NCBI RefSeq assembly: GCF_002160865.1
Contig: NZ_NFLJ01000012.1
Coordinates: 1-64,000, forward strand
Direction: 5' to 3'
DNA: 64,000 nucleotides
From: Massiliimicrobium timonense
Lineage (GTDB): Bacteria; Bacillota_I; Bacilli_A; Erysipelotrichales; Coprobacillaceae
A program made the position numbers and the translations under genes. Of the stretch, positions 44,259-51,512 are shown in pieces (positions within the stretch are counted from its first letter, which is position 1; each line of letters starts with the position of its first letter). Below the pieces are notes generated by a model. That model was not told where the DNA came from. It saw only the letters and a program-made list of their open reading frames with translations, and did no database searches.

Positions 44259-44851
44259 ACGTCTTTTTTGATGTAATCAGTGCCGATTTTATGTGCTTCA
44301 AATTGATTATTTGTCAGTTCCTGAATCTGTTTCAAAAAGTCTAAATCCCTTATATAACATTGATAACAGACTTGTTCTAAATATTGAATGTCAATACATT
44401 GTATATGTTGGACTTTTAATAAATGTTCAAATTTACGTGTATAAGTATAATCAATAGTAATTGTGTATAAATCAACAGGCTCTTTTTCAACAATTTTAGC
44501 TTCTTTTAATGCTTGAGAGACACTTTGACTGTAAGCACGTGTTAAGCCACCAGCACCTAATTTAATGCCACCAAAATATCTAGTGACAATAGCGATGATA
44601 TTTGTTAAACCTTGCATTTTTAATACATTCAACATAGGCATCCCAGCAGTTCCAGAGGGTTCACCATCATCATATGCACGTTCGTGTGTTCCAATGATAT
44701 AAGCAACACAGTTATGTGTCGCTTGAGGATCACTGTATTTTTCAATGAGTTGTTTGGCTTGTTCAATTTGACTGCAAGGAATCAAATGACAAATAAATTC
44801 TGATTTTTTGATGACAAGAGTATGAGTAGTATAATTTTCTACGGATATCAT
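44255..44851 (-). CDS. YigZ/IMPACT family protein
   Basis: A 198-residue protein of the IMPACT/YigZ family, whose cellular role is unsettled (translation-related in eukaryotes). The N-terminal domain has the signature RAYDDGEPSGTAGMPML and VTRYFGGIKLGAGGLTRAYS; a C-terminal ferredoxin-like DUF1949 domain follows (VDLYTITIDYTYTRKFEHLL). ATG 44851 follows GAAAGGTGTG. An upstream in-frame ATG at 44968 would overlap the divergent promoter. Confidence 0.88.
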   Translation of the reverse strand: MISVENYTTHTLVIKKSEFICHLIPCSQIEQAKQLIEKYSDPQATHNCVAYIIGTHERAYDDGEPSGTAGMPMLNVLKMQGLTNIIAIVTRYFGGIKLGAGGLTRAYSQSVSQALKEAKIVEKEPVDLYTITIDYTYTRKFEHLLKVQHIQCIDIQYLEQVCYQCYIRDLDFLKQIQELTNNQFEAHKIGTDYIKKDV

Positions 44852-44904
44852 ATGGTCACACCTTTCTTTCTTTATTATATATGATTTCATTTTATTGTCA
44901 AAAG

Positions 44905-44913
44905 TGTTATAAT
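44905..44913 (+). promoter_or_regulatory. Extended -10 of the degV promoter
   Basis: TGTTATAAT matches TGnTATAAT; a weak -35 (TTTCAT) lies at about 44885. It sits in the divergent gap with the yigZ-type gene. Confidence 0.5.
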
Positions 44914-44952
44914 AGTTAGAGAAAATTAACTGCGAGAAAGAGGGAGAGTAAA

Positions 44953-45816
44953 ATGACTCGAATTGCAATATTAGCTGATAGTGGTTGCCAAATAGAATTA
45001 AAACAATATGAAAATCAAGGAATATATATTGTTCCTTTATGTATTACAATGAAAAATCATACATATTTAGATCAACAAGATATAACAAGTTTAAAAGTCT
45101 TTGAAACAATGGAAAAAGAAGATATTATGGTGATGACATCACAACCGGCAACAGGTGAACTTGTGAATATTTTACAAAGAATCAAGGATGCAGGATATGA
45201 TGAAGTGATTGGTTTACCTATTGCGACTGGCTTATCATCAACTTTAAATGGAATGAAAGTTGCTTCTGAGATGGTTGATATTCCAATCACATTAATTGAT
45301 ACAAAAGGGACAGCAGGGAATCAAAAATATCTGGTTTTTACTGCTGCCAAACTAGTTCAAGAAGGGAAAAGTATCAAAGAAATTCAAGTGATTCTTGAAG
45401 ACATGATTCAACATTCTGGAACAATTATCATGGCTCCTAATTTAGAACATTTGAAAAAAGGTGGACGTATTACACCAGCTGTAGCATTACTTGCTAGTAT
45501 GTTGAAAATTGTTCCAGTTATGGAACTCAATTATGATTTAGGTGGAAAGATAGATGTTCTTGGTAAAGTAAGAACCCTTTCTAAAGCAAAGGCAACACTT
45601 GTTAATCGTATGGTTGAATTAGGTGTCAATGCGAAAGAATATAAGATTACAATTGAACATGTTTTATGTGAAAGTTCTGCTTTAGATGTCAAACAGATGG
45701 TTTTAGATAAAATTGGTGAAGTAGAACTGGAATTAAGAGAACTTCCGGCAGTCGTAGGGGCCCATATGGGTGTTGGTGGTATCGGTGTTCAATATATTAA
45801 AAAATATATAGGATAG
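44953..45816 (+). CDS. Second DegV family protein
   Basis: A 287-residue DegV-fold fatty-acid-binding protein. It has LADSGCQIELKQ (Cys in place of the usual Ser-rich loop), MTSQPATGELV, LPIATGLSSTLNG, KKGGRITPAVALL and AHMGVGGIGVQY at the C-terminus, where many members have HxGPG. It is clearly diverged from the copy at 10802-11671. AGAGGGAGAG precedes ATG; a 91-codon gene follows after 11 bases. Confidence 0.88.
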   Translation: MTRIAILADSGCQIELKQYENQGIYIVPLCITMKNHTYLDQQDITSLKVFETMEKEDIMVMTSQPATGELVNILQRIKDAGYDEVIGLPIATGLSSTLNGMKVASEMVDIPITLIDTKGTAGNQKYLVFTAAKLVQEGKSIKEIQVILEDMIQHSGTIIMAPNLEHLKKGGRITPAVALLASMLKIVPVMELNYDLGGKIDVLGKVRTLSKAKATLVNRMVELGVNAKEYKITIEHVLCESSALDVKQMVLDKIGEVELELRELPAVVGAHMGVGGIGVQYIKKYIG

Positions 45817-45827
45817 GAGGAAGAAAG

Positions 45828-46103
45828 ATGCCTTTATTTGATGATTTCACAAAGAAAGCGGCGAAGTTTACAGAAGAAGCAATTGATAAAACACAGGAAC
45901 TGGCAGGGACTGCTAAGTTAAAATTAAAGATGAAAAACTTGGAATCAGATCGTGATGATGTTTTTCGTGAATTAGGAAAGTACTATTATCAACAAATTCA
46001 TGATTCTGGTGTTATTGATGATGAGGTTATGGAAATGTATCGTCATATTGGTGAATACAATGATAAAATTGAAGAATTAAAAAGACAACTCAATGAAAGC
46101 TAG
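45828..46103 (+). CDS. Small coiled-coil protein
   Basis: A 91-residue hydrophilic protein, almost fully helical, with heptad-like spacing at both ends (TKKAAKFTEEAIDKTQELAG and YNDKIEELKRQLNES). It has no cysteine or membrane segment. Not recognised beyond a general likeness to short helical proteins of Bacillota. Co-transcribed with degV behind TAGGAGGAAG. Confidence 0.65.
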   Translation: MPLFDDFTKKAAKFTEEAIDKTQELAGTAKLKLKMKNLESDRDDVFRELGKYYYQQIHDSGVIDDEVMEMYRHIGEYNDKIEELKRQLNES

Positions 46104-46128
46104 GATAAATCCTGGCTTTTCTTTTTTT
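46096..46128 (+). terminator. Terminator of the degV operon
   Basis: AAAGCTAGGAT (46096-46106) pairs with ATCCTGGCTTT (46109-46119), one G-T pair, then a T tract. Confidence 0.85.
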
Positions 46129-46141
46129 TATCTTTGTGCTT

Positions 46142-46150
46142 TGTTATAAT
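46142..46150 (+). promoter_or_regulatory. Extended -10 promoter of the gene at 46171
   Basis: TGTTATAAT, 21 bases before the start codon and just behind the degV terminator. Confidence 0.6.
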
Positions 46151-46170
46151 GTAAGAGAGGAGTGGTACAT

Positions 46171-47238
46171 ATGGATAAAAGATGGCATTATTTATTGGAA
46201 TATATAGGAGCGCTTTTATGTGCCTTTTTAGCCAATATGGAATATTCATTTTCATATATGAATGGTATTCATCTCTTTTTATGGATTATTTATTTTTGTA
46301 TGTTTTTATATTTTAGAGAGACTATCTTATATTGTTTTATTCATTTTTTTATGATATTTGCTATTTTGATATCATGGATCATTGGTATAACAACAAATCC
46401 TCAGATTGTTCCTATGATTTTTGATGTCATCATGATGATTGTTTTACTTGTTTTGGTTGTTGTAATGTTGATAAAACGAAAACATCTCCATCAAAAACAA
46501 AATGATTTTTTAATCAATGAATTTAAAGATACTTTGTTGAGAGGAAATGGAACAGCCCAATATCCTTATATTTTAGATGAAAAGAAATTATCCTCATCAT
46601 GGCAACAAATGGTTGATGAATATCATCATCAAGTCATTTATGCTTTAAATGGTGCCGGGCAAGAATATAAAGATGAGCATTTTGGCTTTGCTGATTGTAT
46701 TTTAGCTGGAAAAAAACATCAACAAGAATATCTAGGTGGTTACTGGATTTATCAAAGTGATAGACCAACTATTCAAAAGCAGGGAACATTATGGTTTCAA
46801 ACCGTTATTTATGTGTCTTATGAGGATTGTCAAATCATATATGAGTTATTACAGGACCATCAAAAATGGCAAACTATTCAAAAATTGAGTTCATCTTTAT
46901 CAAAAGCATCTTATCATCATGCAATGCAAATACTTAAAGAACATGAAATATCTAAAAAGCATAGCCAAGTTTTACTTAAAGTGATTGGCATACAGGATCA
47001 TTTTTTAGATTCAGAGATTATTTTGAAACTTTTAAAGTATCATTTTCAATTAACTCATTATCAAGAAGCTGTAGAATATCAATGTGGAATGATGTATTGT
47101 ATCTATTGTATGTCATATCAAGGACAATGGTTTCAATGGATTCTTGAGGAAAACTGGAATCTTTATCCAATCCTCTATGAACCATCTATTTATTATGGAA
47201 AAGGTATTTATCAGCCATTTCAAAAAGATTTTGTATAA
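46171..47238 (+). CDS. Unknown membrane protein with large cytosolic domain
   Basis: A 355-residue protein not recognised. Four hydrophobic segments in the first 105 residues (YIGALLCAFLANMEY, LFLWIIYFCMFLYF, IHFFMIFAILISWI, VIMMIVLLVLVVVM) are followed by KRKH and about 245 cytosolic residues rich in Tyr, Gln and His. ATG 46171 follows GAGAGGAG by eight bases; an upstream GTG is less likely. It ends at a terminator and precedes another unknown gene and a WYL regulator. Confidence 0.6.
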   Translation: MDKRWHYLLEYIGALLCAFLANMEYSFSYMNGIHLFLWIIYFCMFLYFRETILYCFIHFFMIFAILISWIIGITTNPQIVPMIFDVIMMIVLLVLVVVMLIKRKHLHQKQNDFLINEFKDTLLRGNGTAQYPYILDEKKLSSSWQQMVDEYHHQVIYALNGAGQEYKDEHFGFADCILAGKKHQQEYLGGYWIYQSDRPTIQKQGTLWFQTVIYVSYEDCQIIYELLQDHQKWQTIQKLSSSLSKASYHHAMQILKEHEISKKHSQVLLKVIGIQDHFLDSEIILKLLKYHFQLTHYQEAVEYQCGMMYCIYCMSYQGQWFQWILEENWNLYPILYEPSIYYGKGIYQPFQKDFV

Positions 47239-47254
47239 AGCAAAATCTTTTTTT
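47224..47254 (+). terminator. Terminator of the gene at 46171
   Basis: AAAGATTTTG (47224-47233) pairs with CAAAATCTTT (47241-47250), then T; the stop codon lies in the loop region. Confidence 0.88.
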
Positions 47255-47276
47255 AATGAAAAAATCAAAAAAAGTG

Positions 47277-47345
47277 TTTTAACTCCGTTTTTTCGGTGTT
47301 AAAATGGGTATAAAGTCATCTTCAAAATCATAAAATGGGTATAAT
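47277..47345 (+). promoter_or_regulatory. Twin promoter-like repeats behind an inverted repeat
   Basis: TTTTAACTCCG (47277-47287) and CGGTGTTAAAA (47294-47304) form a hairpin with one mismatch. The 14-mer TAAAATGGGTATAA occurs at 47300 and again at 47331 (31-bp period); the second runs into TATAAT (47340-47345), 24 bases before the start at 47369. Possible operator for the WYL regulator encoded in the same operon. Confidence 0.5.
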
Positions 47346-47368
47346 GAGAGTACAAGGAGATGACATAT

Positions 47369-47971
47369 ATGAAAAACAATTATCAAAAACAAGAAACGAT
47401 TACTTTTATTCAAAAGAAAAATTATGTATTAAACATTATGAAAGATGCATCTATATTAGATTTATTTGCTGGGTGTTTACGTGAAAAAGAATTCAATCAT
47501 TTGTTACATGATCAAAAAGTTTATCATCAACTTTTTATAGCTGCATTGAAGCATTTATATAGAGTTCAAAATTATCAGGATATGGAACATGATTTAATGA
47601 TGATGAATAGTTTGTTTTCACATCAAGATTATTTAAAATTGAAAGAAGATATTTTTAAAAGAATAACCAGAAAAACGATCACATTGCAAGAATATTGTGT
47701 GATACGTTATTTAATTCCTTTTGAAAAGATGACTTTTTCTCAAGTGATTTCTATTCTTGAACATCAATATCATGTTGGAATATTAGATTGTGCAAAAATA
47801 TGTCTATTAGAAGATGAATATCATTTGGCTTACCAATATTTATTACAATTAGATGACTGTCAAGATGATGTTGTTTTAGATTTACTTTGTAGTTACAGCA
47901 TGAAAGATTATCTTTCATTAATACGTCATTATAACAGGAAGAAAAGTTATCAGCTTGTTATGAGTCATTAG
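47369..47971 (+). CDS. Unknown helical protein upstream of the WYL regulator
   Basis: A 200-residue soluble protein, predicted all helical and rich in Leu, Tyr, His and Asp (LFIAALKHLYRVQNYQDMEH, DEYHLAYQYLLQLDDCQDD), with a rhythm like TPR or HEAT-type repeats but no clear motif. ATG 47369 follows AAGGAG by nine bases. The next gene starts nine bases after its stop, so both are one transcript; it may assist or modulate the WYL protein. Confidence 0.55.
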   Translation: MKNNYQKQETITFIQKKNYVLNIMKDASILDLFAGCLREKEFNHLLHDQKVYHQLFIAALKHLYRVQNYQDMEHDLMMMNSLFSHQDYLKLKEDIFKRITRKTITLQEYCVIRYLIPFEKMTFSQVISILEHQYHVGILDCAKICLLEDEYHLAYQYLLQLDDCQDDVVLDLLCSYSMKDYLSLIRHYNRKKSYQLVMSH

Positions 47972-47980
47972 GAGTCTATT

Positions 47981-48976
47981 ATGGGAAAAAGAATGTTTTG
48001 TGTATTAAAGATTATTTTACAAACACCACATAGAGCCATTACAGCTTTAGAAATACAAGAAAATTTAATGAAACAGGATATAAAAATTGAAATTAAGACT
48101 GTTTATTCTTGTATTAAACAAATCAATGATTTTTTTCACAGCTGGTTGGATAGAGATTTGATTATCTCTTATCATAAATTAGGTTATAAGATAGATGAAG
48201 ATATATTTGATGATGGTGAATTACAGTTTTTATTGGATCAAATAGCATTTCATCAAGATTTGAACAGAGAAGATCAACAACATTTACAAAATAAGCTTCT
48301 TATGTTGTCTTCTTTTCACCAACAACAACGTTTAGTCAATTTTCAACCAAGCCAACGTCAACATTCTTTTTCTTTATTTGTGAATCTTTCTGTTATTATG
48401 AAAGCTATTGAACACCAAAAAGCCATATCTTTTCAATATATTGATTATAATATCCAGCATGAACAATTGATAGAAGTGGCATCTCAAAGAGGAAATAAAG
48501 GTGACCAGTATATTGTTTCACCTTATTCATTGACTTCACAAAATAATCATTATTATATGATTGCTTATAATGAAAAACATCCTCAACAATTAACGAACTA
48601 TCGTATTGATCGTATGCGTCAAATACAGACATTAAATAAAGGGTACATTGATATTCAAGAACAATTTGATATTCAAAATGAAATAGAAAAAATGATGAAT
48701 ATGTTCATTTCTCATCATCGTGATACATTAGTGATTGAATGTGATTATAAGCAGCTAAGAGAAATGGTATCACGTTTTGGTCAACAGATGAAAGTACAAC
48801 GTTTATATCAAGACAGATTGTTGTTGACGATTGAAGATGTTTCAATATCAGAAGGACTCATTGGATGGATTATGATGATGCAGACACAGATTAAAGTGAT
48901 TTCTCCCCAATATCTTCAAGATGAAATGAAAGCACGAATAAAAGCTATGCACAACCTTTATCAAGATGTGATATAA
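47981..48976 (+). CDS. WYL-domain transcriptional regulator
   Basis: A 331-residue regulator: N-terminal winged HTH (KRMFCVLKIILQTPHRAITA, ALEIQENLMKQ, residues 1-65), central WYL domain (residues 135-220; AISFQYIDYN and QYIVSPYSLTSQNNHYYMIA with YRIDRM) and a C-terminal WCX-type extension. WYL proteins bind nucleotides or single-stranded DNA and often control defence or DNA-damage genes; here the target is unknown. It may act on its own promoter region (47277-47345). Confidence 0.85.
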   Translation: MGKRMFCVLKIILQTPHRAITALEIQENLMKQDIKIEIKTVYSCIKQINDFFHSWLDRDLIISYHKLGYKIDEDIFDDGELQFLLDQIAFHQDLNREDQQHLQNKLLMLSSFHQQQRLVNFQPSQRQHSFSLFVNLSVIMKAIEHQKAISFQYIDYNIQHEQLIEVASQRGNKGDQYIVSPYSLTSQNNHYYMIAYNEKHPQQLTNYRIDRMRQIQTLNKGYIDIQEQFDIQNEIEKMMNMFISHHRDTLVIECDYKQLREMVSRFGQQMKVQRLYQDRLLLTIEDVSISEGLIGWIMMMQTQIKVISPQYLQDEMKARIKAMHNLYQDVI

Positions 48977-48977
48977 T
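48969..48977 (+). promoter_or_regulatory. Extended -10 promoter for the two-component genes
   Basis: TGATATAAT overlaps the stop codon of the WYL gene and lies 19 bases before the response regulator start, so the latter can be expressed separately. Confidence 0.5.
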
Positions 48978-48995
48978 ACTAATTAGGTGATCAAA

Positions 48996-49673
48996 ATGCA
49001 AAAAATTATGATTGTAGAAGATGATGAAGTGATTGCTTCAGCAATTCAAAAACATTTAGAAACGTGGAACTATGAAGTTTATGTCATTGATGATTTTGAA
49101 CATGTTTTAGAAAAATATGTTCAAATACAACCAGAATTAATCTTATTAGATATTTCTTTACCCTTTTATAATGGTTATCACTGGTGTGAGCAGATTCGTA
49201 AGATTTCTTCTGTACCGATTATTTTCATTTCATCAGCCAGTGAAAATATGAATATTGTGATGGCTATCTCAATGGGGGCTGATGATTTTATTACGAAACC
49301 CTTTGATTTTTCTGTTTTAACGGCGAAAATACAGGCATTATTGCGTAGAACATATTCTTTTTCTAAATCTATGCAAGTATTAACTTATAAGGAACTTGTT
49401 TTAAATATTTTAGATGCAACAATTTCTTATCAAGAACAAACCATAGATTTAACAAAAAATGAATTAAAGATTTTACAGATTTTGTTTGAAAAATCTGAAA
49501 CATTTGTATCTCGTGATGATTTAATGATGGCATTATGGCAAAGTAATGAATTTATAGATGATAATACTTTAAGTGTGAATATGAACAGATTAAGAAAGAA
49601 ACTGGATGATTTTCATATTGAACATCTCATTCAAACAAAAAAAGGATTAGGATATAAACTTTATTATGAATAA
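48996..49673 (+). CDS. bceR: OmpR-family response regulator, BceR type
   Basis: A 225-residue regulator. Receiver domain with acidic pair VEDDE, phospho-acceptor Asp52 in LLDISLP, and KPFDF; C-terminal winged helix (TKNELKILQILFEKSETFVS to GLGYKLYYE). Family members answer to peptide antibiotics via a BceS kinase and activate a BceAB transporter. ATG 48996 follows TAGGTGATC; the GTG nine bases upstream overlaps this site. Its stop overlaps the kinase start by eight bases. Confidence 0.88.
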   Translation: MQKIMIVEDDEVIASAIQKHLETWNYEVYVIDDFEHVLEKYVQIQPELILLDISLPFYNGYHWCEQIRKISSVPIIFISSASENMNIVMAISMGADDFITKPFDFSVLTAKIQALLRRTYSFSKSMQVLTYKELVLNILDATISYQEQTIDLTKNELKILQILFEKSETFVSRDDLMMALWQSNEFIDDNTLSVNMNRLRKKLDDFHIEHLIQTKKGLGYKLYYE

Positions 49674-50649
49674 ATTATTTCATTATTTCTATGATAAAAA
49701 AGCTTTTTATATTCTTTCTTTATCTTTTATTGTGATATTTTATGTGATTCTTTATTTGTATGATGCTTTAATAGATGCTATTATCTATGCTACAATTTTA
49801 TGCCTAGTTTTGTTGTTTGTTTATTTTTGTATTGATTTTATATTATATGTACGTCGATTACATAATTTAAATGCTAATCAACAACTTAAAGATTATTATA
49901 CTTTGGATTTGCCTTCTTGTTCTTCATGGATTGAAAAAGAATATCAGTTGTTGTTATATCAAATAAATGACTTACTCAAAGAAACAAAAGAACTTGAAGA
50001 AAATAATCATCAAGAAATGCTAGAATATTTTACCATGTGGGTTCATCAAATCAAGACACCTATTTTTGCATTACGTTTATTGATTGATTCAAAGAATGCG
50101 TCGACGCATGATATGCTTTTACAAGTTTTAAAGATTGAACAATATGTAGATATGGCATTACATTATATGAAATTAGGGCAGATTTCATCAGATTTACATA
50201 TTCAATATTATTCACTTCATGATATTCTTCAAGACGTTTTAAAAAAACAGGCAACATTCTTTATTCATAAGAAACTGACATTGCAGTTAGATGACATTGA
50301 TCTAAAAGTTTTAACTGATGAAAAATGGTTATCTTTTGTTTTGGAACAGATTTTATCCAATGCGTTAAAATATACCAAGACAGGAGGTATTCATATTTAT
50401 GTTGAAGATGAAGTTTTGTATATTGAAGATACGGGTATTGGCATCAAAGCAGAAGATTTACCAAGAATATTTGAAAAGGGATTTACAGGATATAATGGGA
50501 GAGTGGATAAGAAAGCCAGTGGATTAGGTTTGTATCTGTGTGAGAGAATTTTAAAATATCTCGGTCATCCTATATCAATGGAATCATCACAAGGGAAAGG
50601 GACAACTGTAAAGATTGATTTTCATGTTCAGGATTTACAGGTTGAATAA
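49666..50649 (+). CDS. bceS: Intramembrane-sensing histidine kinase, BceS type
   Basis: A 327-residue sensor kinase with two close N-terminal helices (residues 13-35 and 38-60) and almost no extracellular loop, the mark of kinases that sense through their ABC partner. H-box WVHQIKTPIFAL (His about 127), N-box ILSNALKYT, then EDTGIGI, FEKGFTG and GLGLYLCERIL. All catalytic boxes are intact. It is followed by the BceAB genes behind a separate promoter region. Confidence 0.9.
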   Translation: MNKLFHYFYDKKAFYILSLSFIVIFYVILYLYDALIDAIIYATILCLVLLFVYFCIDFILYVRRLHNLNANQQLKDYYTLDLPSCSSWIEKEYQLLLYQINDLLKETKELEENNHQEMLEYFTMWVHQIKTPIFALRLLIDSKNASTHDMLLQVLKIEQYVDMALHYMKLGQISSDLHIQYYSLHDILQDVLKKQATFFIHKKLTLQLDDIDLKVLTDEKWLSFVLEQILSNALKYTKTGGIHIYVEDEVLYIEDTGIGIKAEDLPRIFEKGFTGYNGRVDKKASGLGLYLCERILKYLGHPISMESSQGKGTTVKIDFHVQDLQVE

Positions 50650-50651
50650 AT

Positions 50652-50688
50652 CTTACAAAGATGTAAGGTCATAAGGAGAAAATGTAAG
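50652..50688 (+). promoter_or_regulatory. BceR-type operator upstream of bceAB
   Basis: Perfect inverted repeat CTTACA-AAGA-TGTAAG (50652-50667) plus a second half site TGTAAG at 50683, 21 bp on. This matches the TNACA-N4-TGTAA pattern known for BceR-like regulators. Further down GTACATTT (50700) and AAATGTAC (50729) form another inverted repeat just before the ribosome-binding site AAAGGAGGG; a -10-like TATAAA lies between. Confidence 0.75.
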
Positions 50689-50752
50689 ATAAATCAATGG
50701 TACATTTTTCTCTTTTTTTATAAACTATAAATGTACAAAGGAGGGATGACAG

Positions 50753-51511
50753 ATGTCATTACTAGAAGTTAAAAATGTAAAGAAAATTTATACAACACGT
50801 TTTTCAAATCAACAAGTTCAAGCCTTATCCAATGTTACATTTAGTGTGGAAAAAGGAGAATATGTTGCGATTATGGGTGAATCTGGAAGTGGGAAAACAA
50901 CTTTATTAAATATTCTGGCTTCATTAGATCAGCCAACAAGTGGTCAGGTTCTATTGAATGGAAAAGATATTACACATTTAAAAGAAAAAGAAATTTCACA
51001 GTTTAGAAGACAAAATCTTGGTTTTGTTTTTCAGGAATTTAATTTATTAGATACTTTTTCAGTGAAAGATAATATCTTTTTACCTCTTGTTTTATCAAAA
51101 GAATCTTATCCTGAAATGAATCAGAAATTAAAAACATTAGTACCTCAATTAGGAATTGAAAACTTATTAGAAAAATATCCTTATGAAATATCTGGTGGTC
51201 AAAAACAAAGAGTTGCAGTTGCAAGAGCATTGATTACACAGCCACAACTGGTTCTGGCAGATGAGCCAACGGGGGCCCTTGATTCTAAATCAACCGATCA
51301 GTTGTTAGAAATCTTTGATCGTGTAAATAAGAAAGGACAAACAATCTTGATGGTAACACATAGTACAAAAGCAGCCAGTTGGGCATCTCGAGTTTTATTT
51401 ATTAGAGATGGTGAAGTCTTTCATCAAATCTATAGAGGAAATCAAACGTATCAACAAATGTATCAAAGTATTTCAGATACATTAACATTACTTGCTTCAG
51501 GAGGGAAATAA
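50753..51511 (+). CDS. bceA: Peptide-antibiotic resistance ABC transporter ATPase, BceA type
   Basis: A 252-residue ATPase of the MacB/BceA class. Walker A GESGSGKTTLL (about residue 43), FVFQEFNLLDTFSV (Q-loop), SGGQKQRVAVARAL, LADEPTGALDSKS and the H-loop VTHST are intact. With the permease behind it, it should expel or detach cell-wall-active peptides and signal to the kinase. Operator and kinase type support this. Confidence 0.92.
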   Translation: MSLLEVKNVKKIYTTRFSNQQVQALSNVTFSVEKGEYVAIMGESGSGKTTLLNILASLDQPTSGQVLLNGKDITHLKEKEISQFRRQNLGFVFQEFNLLDTFSVKDNIFLPLVLSKESYPEMNQKLKTLVPQLGIENLLEKYPYEISGGQKQRVAVARALITQPQLVLADEPTGALDSKSTDQLLEIFDRVNKKGQTILMVTHSTKAASWASRVLFIRDGEVFHQIYRGNQTYQQMYQSISDTLTLLASGGK

Positions 51512-51512
51512 G

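Noticed and set aside
44852-44968. Upstream start of the YigZ-type gene
   Set aside because: It would cover the divergent degV promoter and add 39 non-conserved residues.
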